A stretch of 64,000 nucleotides of DNA from Candidatus Brocadiaceae bacterium S225 (GCA_007859995.1 SMSL01000007.1:62001-126000); one strand, 5' to 3'. Positions 53,664 through 63,388 are shown, counted from the first letter of the stretch. The notes: a model not told the origin generated them from the sequence alone. Translations and numbers: made by a program.

Positions 53664-55055
53664 TTGACAGCTATCAAGGTAAATAGACCTCACGACCAGA
53701 GCTTAATTCAGGAAGTACCTCTGATGAATGCTCAAACCCTGGAACGTATTATAAGTACAGCCAGCCGGTTATTTCTTAATCCTGAATACTGGTTGCCTGC
53801 TTATGAACGGGTAGAAATCCTGGAAAGAGTTGTTCAGATTATGACTGGTCAGATTGATAGGTTGACGAAAATTGCTGCTCAAGAAGGCGGTAAGCCATAT
53901 CAAGACTCTAAAGTAGAAGTCTTAAGAGCGGTTAACGGAGTGAAGCTGGCGATAGAATATATTGCTCATATAAAAGGCGAGCAAATCACTATGGGACACA
54001 CACGCTCCTCTTCTCAACGCCTGGCTTTTACTATGAGAGAGCCGATTGGTGTAGTTGCTTCGGTGAGTGCTTTTAATCATCCTCTGAATTTAATTATCCA
54101 CCAGACTATTCCGGCAATTGCCGTGGGTTCGCCTGTTATTGTTAAACCTGCTAAAGCCACCCCTCTCTCCTGTTTCGCTTTCATGGATATCTTAAAAGAG
54201 GCTGGTCTGCCTGAAGGCTGGTGTACCGCTTTTATTGGAGATGTGGAGCTTAATCAAAAGTTAGTCATGGATGCACGAATTAATTACTTCTCTTTTATTG
54301 GCTCTGCCAAAGTTGGCTGGCATTTACGCTCAAAGCTATCACCAGGTACACGTTGTGCTCTGGAGCATGGTGGTGTTGCTCCCGTCATCGTGGAACCCGA
54401 TGCAGATATGGACGAGATGTTACCGGCTCTGCTTAAGGGTGGATTCTACCATGCAGGTCAGGTGTGTGTTTCTGTACAACGTGTCTTTGTTCATGAGAAA
54501 ATTTGTGACGATGTGGCTCAAAGGTTAGCAGCTATGGCGAAAGAACTTATACTAGGTGATCCCCTGGATGAAAAAACAGAAGTTGGCCCTCTCATTGTGC
54601 CCGGAGAAGTTGACCGGGTTGAAGAATGGGTCAATGAAGCTGTTGAAAAAGGAGCAGTTTTACTATGTGGAGGCCAGCGATTATCGGATTTCTATTATGC
54701 TCCGACCGTTCTTTTAAATCCACCGGAAGATACGAAAATTTCAACCCGGGAAGTATTTGGACCGGTGGTTTGCCTCTATAGTTATACAGACAGAAACGCG
54801 GCAATCAAACAGGCAAATGCTTTGCCTTACGCCTTTCAAGCCTCCGTTTTTACTAATAATTTAGACGCGGGTTTGGAGATAGTTAAAAAGCTAAATGCTA
54901 CGGCAGTCATGGTCAACGACCATACTGCATTTAGAGTTGATTGGATGCCATTTGGTGGTCGAGACGAATCAGGCATTGGTATGGGAGGCATTCCCTATTC
55001 TATGGAAGAGATGACACGAACAAAAATGATGGTTATTAAAAATAAAAATTTGTAA
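53664..55055 (+). CDS. NAD(P)-dependent aldehyde dehydrogenase
   Basis: A 463-aa enzyme with the ALDH catalytic Cys in GGFYHAGQVCVSVQR and the Glu in CALEHGGVAP, plus SVSAFNHPLNLI and EVFGPVVCLYSY. ALDHs oxidise aldehydes to acids or acyl-CoA; this one lacks clear CoA-acylating marks. It starts at TTG 53664 after AAAAGGATTCATAAA. Its gene is 24 bp after the ThDP enzyme gene, so I infer that it oxidises an aldehyde made by that enzyme. No other start fits better. Confidence 0.88.
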   Translation: MTAIKVNRPHDQSLIQEVPLMNAQTLERIISTASRLFLNPEYWLPAYERVEILERVVQIMTGQIDRLTKIAAQEGGKPYQDSKVEVLRAVNGVKLAIEYIAHIKGEQITMGHTRSSSQRLAFTMREPIGVVASVSAFNHPLNLIIHQTIPAIAVGSPVIVKPAKATPLSCFAFMDILKEAGLPEGWCTAFIGDVELNQKLVMDARINYFSFIGSAKVGWHLRSKLSPGTRCALEHGGVAPVIVEPDADMDEMLPALLKGGFYHAGQVCVSVQRVFVHEKICDDVAQRLAAMAKELILGDPLDEKTEVGPLIVPGEVDRVEEWVNEAVEKGAVLLCGGQRLSDFYYAPTVLLNPPEDTKISTREVFGPVVCLYSYTDRNAAIKQANALPYAFQASVFTNNLDAGLEIVKKLNATAVMVNDHTAFRVDWMPFGGRDESGIGMGGIPYSMEEMTRTKMMVIKNKNL

Positions 55056-55110
55056 CTATCATTGGTACAATTGAACAGATCGCTGGGTACCTTATAGACT
55101 ATTTTGTTAA

Positions 55111-55284
55111 AATGAAAGATCATGGAAACAGTTTGAAAAGATAGAAAAAATAGATGATAAAGACCATCTGAGCGCGGTTACCAGTGTACATGCAGTTATG
55201 AGGGGGTGCATAAGTTGCCATCCATCCAGCAGAGTTGAAGATTTACTGGGCGGAATCGCATATAACATTGTTTTGGAAGAGTAA
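55111..55284 (+). pseudogene. C-terminal remnant of a DUF3365 cytochrome
   Basis: The frame ending at TAA 55282-55284 encodes WKQFEKIEKIDDKDHLSAV then GCISCHPSSRVEDLLGGIAY, which matches the C-terminal third of the intact cytochrome at 57412-57990 (about 60% identity over 50 residues), including the haem motif CISCH. In-frame stop TAA at 55108-55110 and no start codon or signal peptide before it show the 5' part is lost. Confidence 0.75.
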
Positions 55285-55397
55285 AAAAATATATCAGCTT
55301 TTGGAATCTCGCTCTGCAAGAATATCAAATTGCAGAGGCGAATGTTGTAAGTTGTATTTAAATATTATTAAAATGTGAATCTTTTTGGAGAGTTAAA

Positions 55398-55772
55398 ATG
55401 TCAAATGAAAAAGCACTATTTTGTAAAGTTAACAAGTCAGAAGATGTAGAGCCGGATTCCCCGTTGGCGAAAAAGCATGTACCGGTTATTACCGTGCCAT
55501 CAGTCTTAAAGGTGGGTGAGTTTTGCGATGTAAAGATTACCGTTGGGGAGATAGAGCATCCGAATGAAAATGAACATTTTATACAATGGATTGAATTTTA
55601 TATAGGGAGTGTATATCTGGGTAGATTTGATTTTGCGCCGGTAATGACAAGGCCTGAGATAACAATTCCTTTGAAACTAAGCCATAGTGGACTCAATTCT
55701 ACACTGAGGGCAGTAAGCCGCTGCAATATGCACGGTCTTTGGGAAGGTACTGCCCAGGTAAAGACTGAATAG
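55398..55772 (+). CDS. Superoxide reductase (neelaredoxin-type), cytosolic
   Basis: A 124-aa protein with the class II superoxide reductase pattern: KKHVPVITVP, then ENEHFIQWIEFYIG, and CNMHGLWEG near the C-terminus, giving the four His and one Cys that bind the catalytic iron. No signal peptide, unlike the SOR at 51015-51446, so it is likely cytoplasmic. GGAGAGTTAAA precedes the ATG. It shows little similarity to the exported SOR beyond the iron site, so the two are not a recent duplication. Confidence 0.85.
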   Translation: MSNEKALFCKVNKSEDVEPDSPLAKKHVPVITVPSVLKVGEFCDVKITVGEIEHPNENEHFIQWIEFYIGSVYLGRFDFAPVMTRPEITIPLKLSHSGLNSTLRAVSRCNMHGLWEGTAQVKTE

Positions 55773-55811
55773 TCACGCAGGGAGAGTTATGAGAGGTATG
55801 CCGCCAGGCAG

Positions 55812-55861
55812 ACCTCTCTTTCAAGAGGACTCCAATCCTGGAATCCTCTCGAAAGAGAGGT
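55812..55861 (+). terminator. Stable stem-loop between SOR and aspartase genes
   Basis: ACCTCTCTTTCAAGAGGA (55812-55829) pairs with TCCTCTCGAAAGAGAGGT (55844-55861), 17 of 18 bp, loop 14 nt. No T run follows, so simple Rho-independent termination is unsure; it may stabilise mRNA or be a repeat. Confidence 0.4.
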
Positions 55862-55886
55862 TAGTTAAAAAATGGGATAGGTTTCA

Positions 55887-57299
55887 ATGAATAGTGAAAA
55901 AAAACAATACCGTATTGAAAAAGATTCATTAGGTGAAGTAAGCGTGCCAATAGGAGCATATTATGGCGCTCAGACAGTCAGGGCACGGGAAAACTTTCCT
56001 ATCAGCGGTATCAGGCCTCATCCGATTTTTACAAAGTCCATGGTTTATGTCAAACGAGCTGCCGCGAAGGTAAACAGTGAGCTCGGGTGCCTGGATGATG
56101 AAAAGAGCAAAGCGATTATCAATGCCACTGACAGGATAATAGCAGGAGAGTTTCAGGATCAATTTGTTGTTGATGTTTACCAGGCGGGCGCCGGCACATC
56201 ATATAATATGAATGTGAATGAGGTAATAGCCAACATCGCAATTGAATCGTCAGGTGGAGAGAAAGGAGACCATTCCGCCATCCATCCAAATGACCATGTA
56301 AACTTTGGACAATCGACAAACGATGTATTTCCCACTGCGATGAGGATTGCAGGGTTACTTTTGTTAACGGAGTTATTTCCTGTAGTAGATGAACTGGTGG
56401 ACGTGCTCAATGAAAAGGTTGAAGAGTTTGATAACATCATAAAATCGGGAAGAACGCATCTTCAGGATGCGGCGCCGATAAAGCTTGGCCAGGAGTTTTC
56501 CGGTTATGCATCGTCTGTTTCAAAAGCTCTGGAAAAAATAAGAAGGGCAAGTGACGCGTTAAAGGAGTTGGGTATCGGCGGCACAGCTGTAGGAACAGGG
56601 CTTAATACTCACCCTGACTATGCGCAAAAGATCATTTGCGAATTGAAGGAAATCACCGGTTTGGATGTAAGGGCTGCAACCAATTATTTCGAGGCAATGC
56701 AAAGCAATGCCCCTATTACAGAAGCTTCGGGTGCTGTGAAAGTATTGGCAATAGAGCTGATCAGAATTGCAAATGACCTGCGTCTTTTAAGTTCAGGACC
56801 AAAGACCGGCCTTGCGGAGATAACATTGCCTGCAGTACAGCCGGGTTCTTCAATCATGCCTGGTAAGATTAATCCGGTAATGGCAGAGATGCTGAACATG
56901 GTCTGTTTTTCTATAATAGGAAATGACCTTACTATTACTATGGCATCCCAGGCAGGACAATGTGAATTGAATGTTATGATGCCTGTAATGCAGTATAAAT
57001 TGCTGGACTCCGTTTCAATCCTAACAAATGCGTTGAAGGTGTTCACCAATAAATGCGCAAAAGGTATAACGGTAAATGAAGACAGATGTTATCAATATGC
57101 CACCGGTAGTATGGCAATAGTAACCGCTTTGAATCCGTATATAGGATACTCAACGGCGGCAGAGGTAGCAAAGGAGTCGTTATTGACGGGTAAATCTATA
57201 AAGGAAATCATTCTGGGAAAAAAATTAATGTCTGAAGAGAAGCTTGATGAATTACTTTCGCCTATATCAATGACTAAACCGGGTTTTATTTCAAAATAA
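55887..57299 (+). CDS. aspA: Aspartate ammonia-lyase / class II fumarase family enzyme (likely AspA)
   Basis: A 470-aa lyase of the fumarase/aspartase superfamily with GAGTSYNMNVNEVIAN, NDHVNFGQSTNDVFPT, and the signature loop GSSIMPGKINPVMAE. The N-terminus (RIEKDSLGEVSVPIGAYYG) and LRLLSSGPKTGLAEI closely follow aspartase, while PGK rather than PAK is also seen in fumarases, so fumarase activity is not excluded. Enzyme interconverts aspartate and fumarate plus ammonia, linking nitrogen and the citric acid cycle. AGGT lies before the ATG; a hairpin lies 26 bp upstream. Confidence 0.85.
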   Translation: MNSEKKQYRIEKDSLGEVSVPIGAYYGAQTVRARENFPISGIRPHPIFTKSMVYVKRAAAKVNSELGCLDDEKSKAIINATDRIIAGEFQDQFVVDVYQAGAGTSYNMNVNEVIANIAIESSGGEKGDHSAIHPNDHVNFGQSTNDVFPTAMRIAGLLLLTELFPVVDELVDVLNEKVEEFDNIIKSGRTHLQDAAPIKLGQEFSGYASSVSKALEKIRRASDALKELGIGGTAVGTGLNTHPDYAQKIICELKEITGLDVRAATNYFEAMQSNAPITEASGAVKVLAIELIRIANDLRLLSSGPKTGLAEITLPAVQPGSSIMPGKINPVMAEMLNMVCFSIIGNDLTITMASQAGQCELNVMMPVMQYKLLDSVSILTNALKVFTNKCAKGITVNEDRCYQYATGSMAIVTALNPYIGYSTAAEVAKESLLTGKSIKEIILGKKLMSEEKLDELLSPISMTKPGFISK

Positions 57300-57304
57300 T
57301 AGCT

Positions 57305-57381
57305 AAACGGCCTATTGACTTAGCTCACCTTGGATTTTATGATGGCAAGGAAATTGGGTGAGCAAAGCCAATAAGCCGTTT
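57305..57381. repeat. Long inverted repeat between aspA and the cytochrome gene
   Basis: Two 25-nt arms, 57305-57329 and 57357-57381, pair at 22 of 25 positions (AAACGGC ... GCTCACC and GGTGAGC ... GCCGTTT) around a 27-nt loop. It lies 5 bp after the aspA stop and 30 bp before the next start, so a terminator without T run, a processing site, or a small mobile repeat are possible. Confidence 0.6.
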
Positions 57382-57411
57382 CTGAATATGCCATATAAAG
57401 AGGAGGAAACG

Positions 57412-57990
57412 ATGTCAGAAAAAATTAAAAAATTGTTTGCATCAATAATAATAGTTCTTTTTTTCCCGAATCTGACTGCAACAGCGGATGAACGCTCGGA
57501 CTATGATTTCCCTGAACAACAGAGACAATCGACGCGCGGGCTTGACGATTCTTACGGGTCGTTCATGGGTGATAAATTAACCCGCGCGAGAGAAAAGGTA
57601 CGGATGTTGGATGATGTGTATAAAACATTCATTGTCCTTATCACTGCTGAATATGTTGATGATCCGTCTGTGCTGCCTGCGGCCACTTTAACCAAAAGGG
57701 TTTTCGAATCAATGAGCAGGAAAGGCTGGAACAAGGCGAGGTTATTGGATGCGACGGGAACCCCTTTTAACCCTGACAATAATCCCAGAGATAAATTTGA
57801 AAGAGACGCAATAAAGGCAATGATCTCCGGCGAATCATATTTTGAAAAGGTTGAGAAAGTCGATGGCAAGGACAGTCTGAGGGCAGCTACCAGTGTACGC
57901 GCGGTTATGAAGGGATGCATATACTGTCATCCTGACAAAAAGGTTGGCGATTTGCTGGGTGCAATTTCATACAGTATCCGCATAAATTAA
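57412..57990 (+). CDS. Periplasmic c-type cytochrome, DUF3365 (Tll0287-like)
   Basis: A 192-aa protein with a signal peptide (about 1-25, ending TATA), a DUF3365/Tll0287-type sensor-like domain (about 45-190) and one c-type haem motif, CIYCH, near residue 174. The Tll0287-like fold contains a cysteine-bound haem or small ligand; redox or gas sensing is suspected in other members. ATG at 57412 has GAGGAGGAAACG directly upstream, making this the real start. A remnant of a close copy lies at 55111-55284. Confidence 0.78.
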   Translation: MSEKIKKLFASIIIVLFFPNLTATADERSDYDFPEQQRQSTRGLDDSYGSFMGDKLTRAREKVRMLDDVYKTFIVLITAEYVDDPSVLPAATLTKRVFESMSRKGWNKARLLDATGTPFNPDNNPRDKFERDAIKAMISGESYFEKVEKVDGKDSLRAATSVRAVMKGCIYCHPDKKVGDLLGAISYSIRIN

Positions 57991-58119
57991 AGTAATTATG
58001 TATTAACATCGCACAAAAACACAAAATTATGCTAAATATCTAGAAATTTCGATTTTACTCTCTTACTTTTTCACTACTCACCTGCCTGTCGGCAATGTCA
58101 TTGAATTAAGGGATTTAAT

Positions 58120-59511
58120 ATGAAAATAACTTTTATTGGTGCTACAAGAATTGTTACCGGTTCATGTTTCCATATCCAGACGGAAAAAGCACATCTCCTT
58201 ATTGATTGTGGGCTGTTCCAGGGAACCAGGGAGAATGAGCAGAAGAACGCGGAGCCTTTCCCGTTCAAACCATCTGAAGTAGACTATCTCTTGTTGACGC
58301 ATGCCCACCTGGATCATACAGGACTAATTCCAAAGTTGGTAAAGGAAGGTTTTCAGGGTAAAATACTCGCGACAAAAGCAACTGCTGAACTGTGCAATGT
58401 CATGCTCCTCGATTCAGCACACATACATGAGCGTGAGGCGGAATGGCAAAACAAAAAACGTATGAGGGCAGGGAAACCTCCCCTGCAACCACTATATACA
58501 ACAGAAGATGCTGCCTACAGCTTTCAATTTTTTCAAGGGGCTAATTACAATGAAATAGTGGATCTGGAGAATGGCGTTAAGGTGAGATTTCAGGACGCTG
58601 GTCACATCCTGGGATCCGCGAGCCTGGAGCTATGGGTAAAGGAAAATGCAAAAGAGAAGAAACTCGTTTTCTCCGGAGACATCGGACAAAAGGATCTGCC
58701 GATTGTCAAAGACCCTACACCTATAGAGGAGGCAGACTATGTATTTACGGAATCTACGTATGGGAACAGAAGGCACAAAGATATTGATGAAACAGTAGAA
58801 GAGTTCAGAAAAGCGGTATCCGAAGCATTAGAAAGGGGGGGAAATGTGATCATACCTGCCTTTGCTGTTGGACGAACACAGAACATTCTCTATATATTGA
58901 AACAACTGTCGAAAGAGAGAAAACTCAAGAATCTTCACGTTTTTGTTGACAGCCCTATGGCAATTCAAGCTACCAACATAACCTTAAATCATCCGGAATG
59001 CTTCGATGAAGAAACCCTGGAACTTGTGAAGAAAGGAAAGCTTTCCGGAAGCGGACTCTCCTTAACGTTCACGGAGAAAGTGGAAGATTCCATGAAAATA
59101 AACAAAACAAAATCCGGAGCAATTATTATCTCCGCGAGTGGAATGTGTAACGCGGGAAGAATCCGTCATCATCTAAAGCACAATTTATGGCGTTCGGAGT
59201 GCAGTGTCATATTCGTAGGATACCAGGCTCAAGGCACTCTGGGAAGAAGGATAATAGAGGGCGCAGAAGTAGTAAAGATTTTAGGGGAAGAGATCGCGGT
59301 AAAGGCTAAGATATACACCATAGGCGGTTTTTCCGCCCACGCGGATCAGGAAGGGCTCATCGATTGGCTCAGTAATTTTAAAAAGAAACCTGAACGTATT
59401 TTTGTTATGCATGGTGAGGAAGATACAGCGGTGGGGTTTGCCGAAACGATTAAAAAACGGCTGAATATTGATGCCTACGCGCCATTGTATCTTGAAGATA
59501 TAACGATATAA
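58120..59511 (+). CDS. Beta-CASP metallo-beta-lactamase RNase
   Basis: A 463-aa metallo-beta-lactamase-fold nuclease. The metal motif is LLTHAHLDHTG, with further ligands in FQDAGHILGSA and FSGDIGQ; the beta-CASP region has SASGMCNAGRIRHHLKHNL and VGYQAQGTLGRR; HADQEGLI is also present. Relatives are the archaeal/bacterial RNase family of CPSF73/YSH1 type, likely involved in RNA processing. It lies 44 bp upstream of a LOG-family gene on the same strand. Confidence 0.9.
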   Translation: MKITFIGATRIVTGSCFHIQTEKAHLLIDCGLFQGTRENEQKNAEPFPFKPSEVDYLLLTHAHLDHTGLIPKLVKEGFQGKILATKATAELCNVMLLDSAHIHEREAEWQNKKRMRAGKPPLQPLYTTEDAAYSFQFFQGANYNEIVDLENGVKVRFQDAGHILGSASLELWVKENAKEKKLVFSGDIGQKDLPIVKDPTPIEEADYVFTESTYGNRRHKDIDETVEEFRKAVSEALERGGNVIIPAFAVGRTQNILYILKQLSKERKLKNLHVFVDSPMAIQATNITLNHPECFDEETLELVKKGKLSGSGLSLTFTEKVEDSMKINKTKSGAIIISASGMCNAGRIRHHLKHNLWRSECSVIFVGYQAQGTLGRRIIEGAEVVKILGEEIAVKAKIYTIGGFSAHADQEGLIDWLSNFKKKPERIFVMHGEEDTAVGFAETIKKRLNIDAYAPLYLEDITI

Positions 59512-59555
59512 TTATATTGATTAATTTTTTTATCTGTACTAAGGAAATAAATTCT

Positions 59556-60299
59556 ATGACGGTAAATAAACAAAAGAAGACTAAAAAAGACACAAATAAA
59601 ATCTCAATTACACCTGGCCAGAGAATCACAACGGTAATTGAAGACAAAGATGAAAATGTATCATCCTGGCGGGTTTTTAAGATTATGGGAGAATTTGTCA
59701 GCGGTTATGAATTTTTGAGTAATTATGATTTAGCGGTAAGTATTTTTGGCAGCGCCCGTCGTGGATTCAAAGATGAAATTTACAAAGAAGCACAGAAACT
59801 TGGATACAAACTGGCAAAATTGGGTTTTGCAGTTATTACGGGAGGAGGGCCCGGCATTATGGAGGCTGCCAATAGAGGCGCACATAAAGCGGGAGGAAAG
59901 TCTGTTGGAATTAATATACAATTGCCTGCCGAACAACAGGTAAATCCTTATGTCCGGGAAACCATTGGGTTTAATTATTTTTTTATCCGTAAGCTGATGT
60001 TATCATTTGCGTCGGAAGTATATGTTTTTTTCCCGGGTGGCTTTGGAACGCTCGATGAGCTTTTTGAATTGTTAACACTTATTCAGACAAAAAAGAGTAA
60101 ACCGATCCCAATCATTTTGGTAAACAAGGAATATTGGACACCACTGTTAGACTGGATAAACAATCAGGTTTTTAAAAAAAATAATGCTATAAACAAAGAA
60201 GATATGGAGATTTATAGTTTGGTAGATACAGCGGAAGAGGCATTTCTTTTGATTCAAAAATTGATTGATACGAAACAGCCTACTTCCTCTTTGCAATAG
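59556..60299 (+). CDS. LOG family protein (TIGR00730-type Rossmann fold)
   Basis: A 247-aa cytosolic protein with the family motifs [14 protein letters not shown] and [14 protein letters not shown], i.e. PGGxGTxxE, that cytokinin riboside 5'-monophosphate phosphoribohydrolases and related nucleotide-cleaving enzymes share. Bacterial members may hydrolyse AMP or related nucleotides. The ATG at 59556 (AAGGA upstream, long spacing) is chosen over a TTG at 59517. The 3' end overlaps the convergent citrate synthase gene by 20 bp. Confidence 0.85.
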   Translation: MTVNKQKKTKKDTNKISITPGQRITTVIEDKDENVSSWRVFKIMGEFVSGYEFLSNYDLAVSIFGSARRGFKDEIYKEAQKLGYKLAKLGFAVITGGGPGIMEAANRGAHKAGGKSVGINIQLPAEQQVNPYVRETIGFNYFFIRKLMLSFASEVYVFFPGGFGTLDELFELLTLIQTKKSKPIPIILVNKEYWTPLLDWINNQVFKKNNAINKEDMEIYSLVDTAEEAFLLIQKLIDTKQPTSSLQ

Positions 60300-61578
60300 A
60301 AATATAGTTTCTTGGTTTATGACCTGTATACAGTTGACGTGGACGGCCAATTTTCTGCGTTGGATCCTCAATCATTTCTTTCCATTGAGCAACCCATCCA
60401 GCGGTTCTTGCAATTGCAAAAAGAACCGTATACAGATTTGAAGGTATACCCATTGCCTTGTAAATTATACCCGAATAAAAATCCACATTCGGATACAGTT
60501 TGCGTTTTATAAAGTAATTATCTGTCAATGCTATATCTTCTAATTTCATAGCAATTTTGAGTAATGCATTATTCCGCATGCCAAGCTCGGCAAGAACCTC
60601 ATGACAGGTATCCTTCAGCACAGATGCCCTTGGATCATAATTTTTATATACCCTGTGACCAAACCCCATAAGCAGGAAAGGATCATCCTTGTCTTTAGCC
60701 CTTTTAATAAATTTAGGAATATTTTTAATATCACCAATCTCCTCCAGCATATGGATTACTGCTTCATTCGCGCCACCATGAGCAGGCCCCCAAAGTGAAG
60801 CAATGCCCGCACTGATACATGCAAACGGGTTTGCCCCGGAGGACCCCGCAAGCCTTACCGTTGAGGTAGAAGCATTTTGTTCATGATCAGCGTGTAAAAT
60901 AAAAATCGCATCCATTGCCTTTGCAAGAACCTTATTAACCTTATACTCTTCAGAAGGTATCGCAAACAACATATGTAAAAAGTTGGCGGTATAATCCAGA
61001 TCGTTTCTTGGGTAAATAAATGGCTTGCCAAGCGAGTATTTATAGGCCATTGCTGCAAGTGTCGGCGTCTTTGCAATCATTCTTAGCGCAGCAATCCTTC
61101 TCTGTTCTTCATCATTAATATTCAATGAGTCATGATAAAATGCTGAAAGAGAAGCAAATGCCCCACACATTATTGCCATTGGATGTGAAAACCGTGGAAA
61201 ACCCCTGTATAAAAACTGTAGCTGTTCATGAACAAGAGAACGATTCTTTATTTCTGAAACAAAAAGGGCTGACTCTTTTTTATCCGGCAATTCTCCATGT
61301 AATAATAAGTAGCTAACCTCCATAAAGTTGCTTTTCCGGGCAAGTTCTGCAATATCATAGCCTCTATATCTCAGAATTCCTCTTTCACCGTCAACATATG
61401 TTATACTTGATTCACAGGAAGCAGTTGACATGAAACCGGGATCATAGGTAAAAAACCCGGATTCCCGGTACAATGACGTTATGTCGATTACCTCAGGGCC
61501 TTCAGAACCTTTATAAACAGGAAACTCTATGTTTTTCCTACTTTTTCCAATTATTAGTGAAGCTTTTTTAGTAGTCAT
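60280..61578 (-). CDS. gltA: Citrate synthase
   Basis: A 432-aa enzyme of the citric acid cycle joining oxaloacetate and acetyl-CoA. Family catalytic residues are seen: His in [14 protein letters not shown], His in [12 protein letters not shown] and Asp in [14 protein letters not shown]. Length fits the longer bacterial type II (hexameric, NADH-sensitive) form. It starts at 61578 with a 192-bp divergent gap to the glycosyltransferase gene and overlaps the LOG gene by 20 bp at its end. Confidence 0.95.
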   Translation of the reverse strand: MTTKKASLIIGKSRKNIEFPVYKGSEGPEVIDITSLYRESGFFTYDPGFMSTASCESSITYVDGERGILRYRGYDIAELARKSNFMEVSYLLLHGELPDKKESALFVSEIKNRSLVHEQLQFLYRGFPRFSHPMAIMCGAFASLSAFYHDSLNINDEEQRRIAALRMIAKTPTLAAMAYKYSLGKPFIYPRNDLDYTANFLHMLFAIPSEEYKVNKVLAKAMDAIFILHADHEQNASTSTVRLAGSSGANPFACISAGIASLWGPAHGGANEAVIHMLEEIGDIKNIPKFIKRAKDKDDPFLLMGFGHRVYKNYDPRASVLKDTCHEVLAELGMRNNALLKIAMKLEDIALTDNYFIKRKLYPNVDFYSGIIYKAMGIPSNLYTVLFAIARTAGWVAQWKEMIEDPTQKIGRPRQLYTGHKPRNYISIAKRK

Positions 61579-61705
61579 TCATATGCCTTTATCAAAAACG
61601 AGTATTGAAAAATTTCGAGTTTACGTCGCAATAGTCTCATCGACAATCTTACAAATATCAACTTTGCGTCGGTTACGGTGAATAGTTACTGTACATTTTA
61701 AGTTA

Positions 61706-61730
61706 AAAGCTGTAAAATTTCAACAGCTTT
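61706..61730. promoter_or_regulatory. Inverted repeat in the citrate synthase/glycosyltransferase divergent gap
   Basis: AAAGCTGT-N9-ACAGCTTT, perfect 8-bp arms, 41 bp before the plus-strand start at 61771. Possible operator or leader hairpin. Confidence 0.35.
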
Positions 61731-61770
61731 AAAATTATAAAGATTCGATTACCACTGATAAAAGATTGTT

Positions 61771-63351
61771 ATGAAAAAGGCAGAAAAAGAAAAATTAAAA
61801 AAAATGTTAGAAGGAAGGTTTGGCATTCTTATACCTGACAACATATCATTGCAGAAGATGAGTGAAAGGAAGAAAAAAGAATGGGTGGATAGGGGTGATC
61901 GTGTAACCTATCTCCAGCCACAAGACTTCCTGACGACAAGGGCGGCAAAGAAACCCTTTGTAATAGAGCCCGACATCATTCAACTGGTTACAGACACTAT
62001 TCAGCAGGAGGATTTGAAAATCTATTTCGGAATGCTGAGTTATCATGGACGCGGGAATGCCGCCCTGTATACCGGCCTAAATGTATTTGATTCACTTGAA
62101 CCATATCGGGAGAAGTGGGATCTCAAATTCTTCCTCGGCTTTCAGGGCAACCGGGAAACATCACTTTGCAAGAAATTAAGAGAGAAAGGTGTAAGTGTTT
62201 TTTTAAATGATCAGATACAACTGGAGGACAAAGAGGGGAATATTATCGTTGCTGACAATGAGCCAGGAAAGGCGGCAAACTGCGTTAAATCACTTAAGAT
62301 GATTCAGCGCGAGGTAAAAAAACATAAATGGAGCGCGAGAAAAACGTTCGTAGTTTTTGTGGATGACGATTACGTCATGCAGGATTCACTGACATATCTT
62401 ATGATGATAATATCATGGGTTTTCAGTTTTGTTTCACCCCAGATAGCAAAAGAAAAAAGTTTTCAGCAACTGATTGAGAATTGCCAAAAAGTGGGGTTTG
62501 TAAAAAATGGAAGCTCCCGCCTGCAGTTTTCACGTCAGGTTACACGCGAGATTGTTTATGGAGAAAAACCTGTAATGAGCTATAGAGATTTTCTGATTGA
62601 GCTTCTCAAGAGAGAGATAAGGGAGCTCGGAGAACGTTTTGAACGTGAAGAAAAAAAGAGCACAGTCGAAAGAATGATTAAGGAATTAAGTCAGATGAAA
62701 ACTGCTATCAGGCAATTAGAGAAAGTGCCAGCTGAAGCGATCATGACGCCGGATAATTTTTCCTCCGTTCTTTCTGTGTTTGAAAAAAGAACACAAAGAA
62801 GTTGTAAAATGATCAGAGAGTTATTAAAGAGGAAAGTAAGATTAGGGGGCAGGGTGACAAGTTTGCTGACCACTCTTTTTCTCCGCTATTCGGAAGAAGC
62901 CCTTCATCTCTGGCTCAGCGAGTTTACGTATATGCTCCATGGAGATCAGGGGATGTCTCTCTATAACTGGCAGCACATGTTAATTGGCCGGGGATATGCA
63001 ATAGAGATCTCACTTCTGGTACAAGTGCTCCTTGATAGGCAGTTTCAAAATTACAAGATTATTAATATTAATTCAACCCCCCATATCCATCAGTCACAAC
63101 AGGATATGAATGTGAATCGAATGCGGGACACTATTCTCTCTTCGTTAGATCTTTTTCGTCTGTTATACGGAGAAATCAAACCTCATGATTTCCTGCAGCG
63201 TTACGATAAGAGTCACACCAGCAGGAGAAGGATAATCCGGCACCCGGACGGCAGGGTCAGTTTTGATGATCAGCTGCTTCAATTAGAGGAAGATCACCTG
63301 ATCCCCCCCTTGAAAGATCTATTGATGGCTGAGAATCCGGTGAAGGCATAA
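61771..63351 (+). CDS. GT-A-type glycosyltransferase, glucosyl/mannosyl-glycerate synthase-like
   Basis: A 526-aa soluble protein. Features that suggest a GT-A nucleotide-sugar transferase are NEPGKAANCVKSLK (the GKxxA motif), a metal-binding VVFVDDDYVMQD (DxD-like) and IGRGYAIEISLLVQVL, resembling the G-x-x-VE motif of glucosyl-3-phosphoglycerate synthases (GT81) or mannosylglycerate synthases (GT78). The N-terminal 65 and a mid-region helical insert (about 275-370) are extra. The next gene, 37 bp downstream, is a glycerate kinase, which supports a glycosylglycerate (compatible solute) role, but both the family and the role are inferences. Confidence 0.6.
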   Translation: MKKAEKEKLKKMLEGRFGILIPDNISLQKMSERKKKEWVDRGDRVTYLQPQDFLTTRAAKKPFVIEPDIIQLVTDTIQQEDLKIYFGMLSYHGRGNAALYTGLNVFDSLEPYREKWDLKFFLGFQGNRETSLCKKLREKGVSVFLNDQIQLEDKEGNIIVADNEPGKAANCVKSLKMIQREVKKHKWSARKTFVVFVDDDYVMQDSLTYLMMIISWVFSFVSPQIAKEKSFQQLIENCQKVGFVKNGSSRLQFSRQVTREIVYGEKPVMSYRDFLIELLKREIRELGERFEREEKKSTVERMIKELSQMKTAIRQLEKVPAEAIMTPDNFSSVLSVFEKRTQRSCKMIRELLKRKVRLGGRVTSLLTTLFLRYSEEALHLWLSEFTYMLHGDQGMSLYNWQHMLIGRGYAIEISLLVQVLLDRQFQNYKIININSTPHIHQSQQDMNVNRMRDTILSSLDLFRLLYGEIKPHDFLQRYDKSHTSRRRIIRHPDGRVSFDDQLLQLEEDHLIPPLKDLLMAENPVKA

Positions 63352-63388
63352 AGCCGGCAGTAACAAACCAAAAAATAAGAAGTATACC

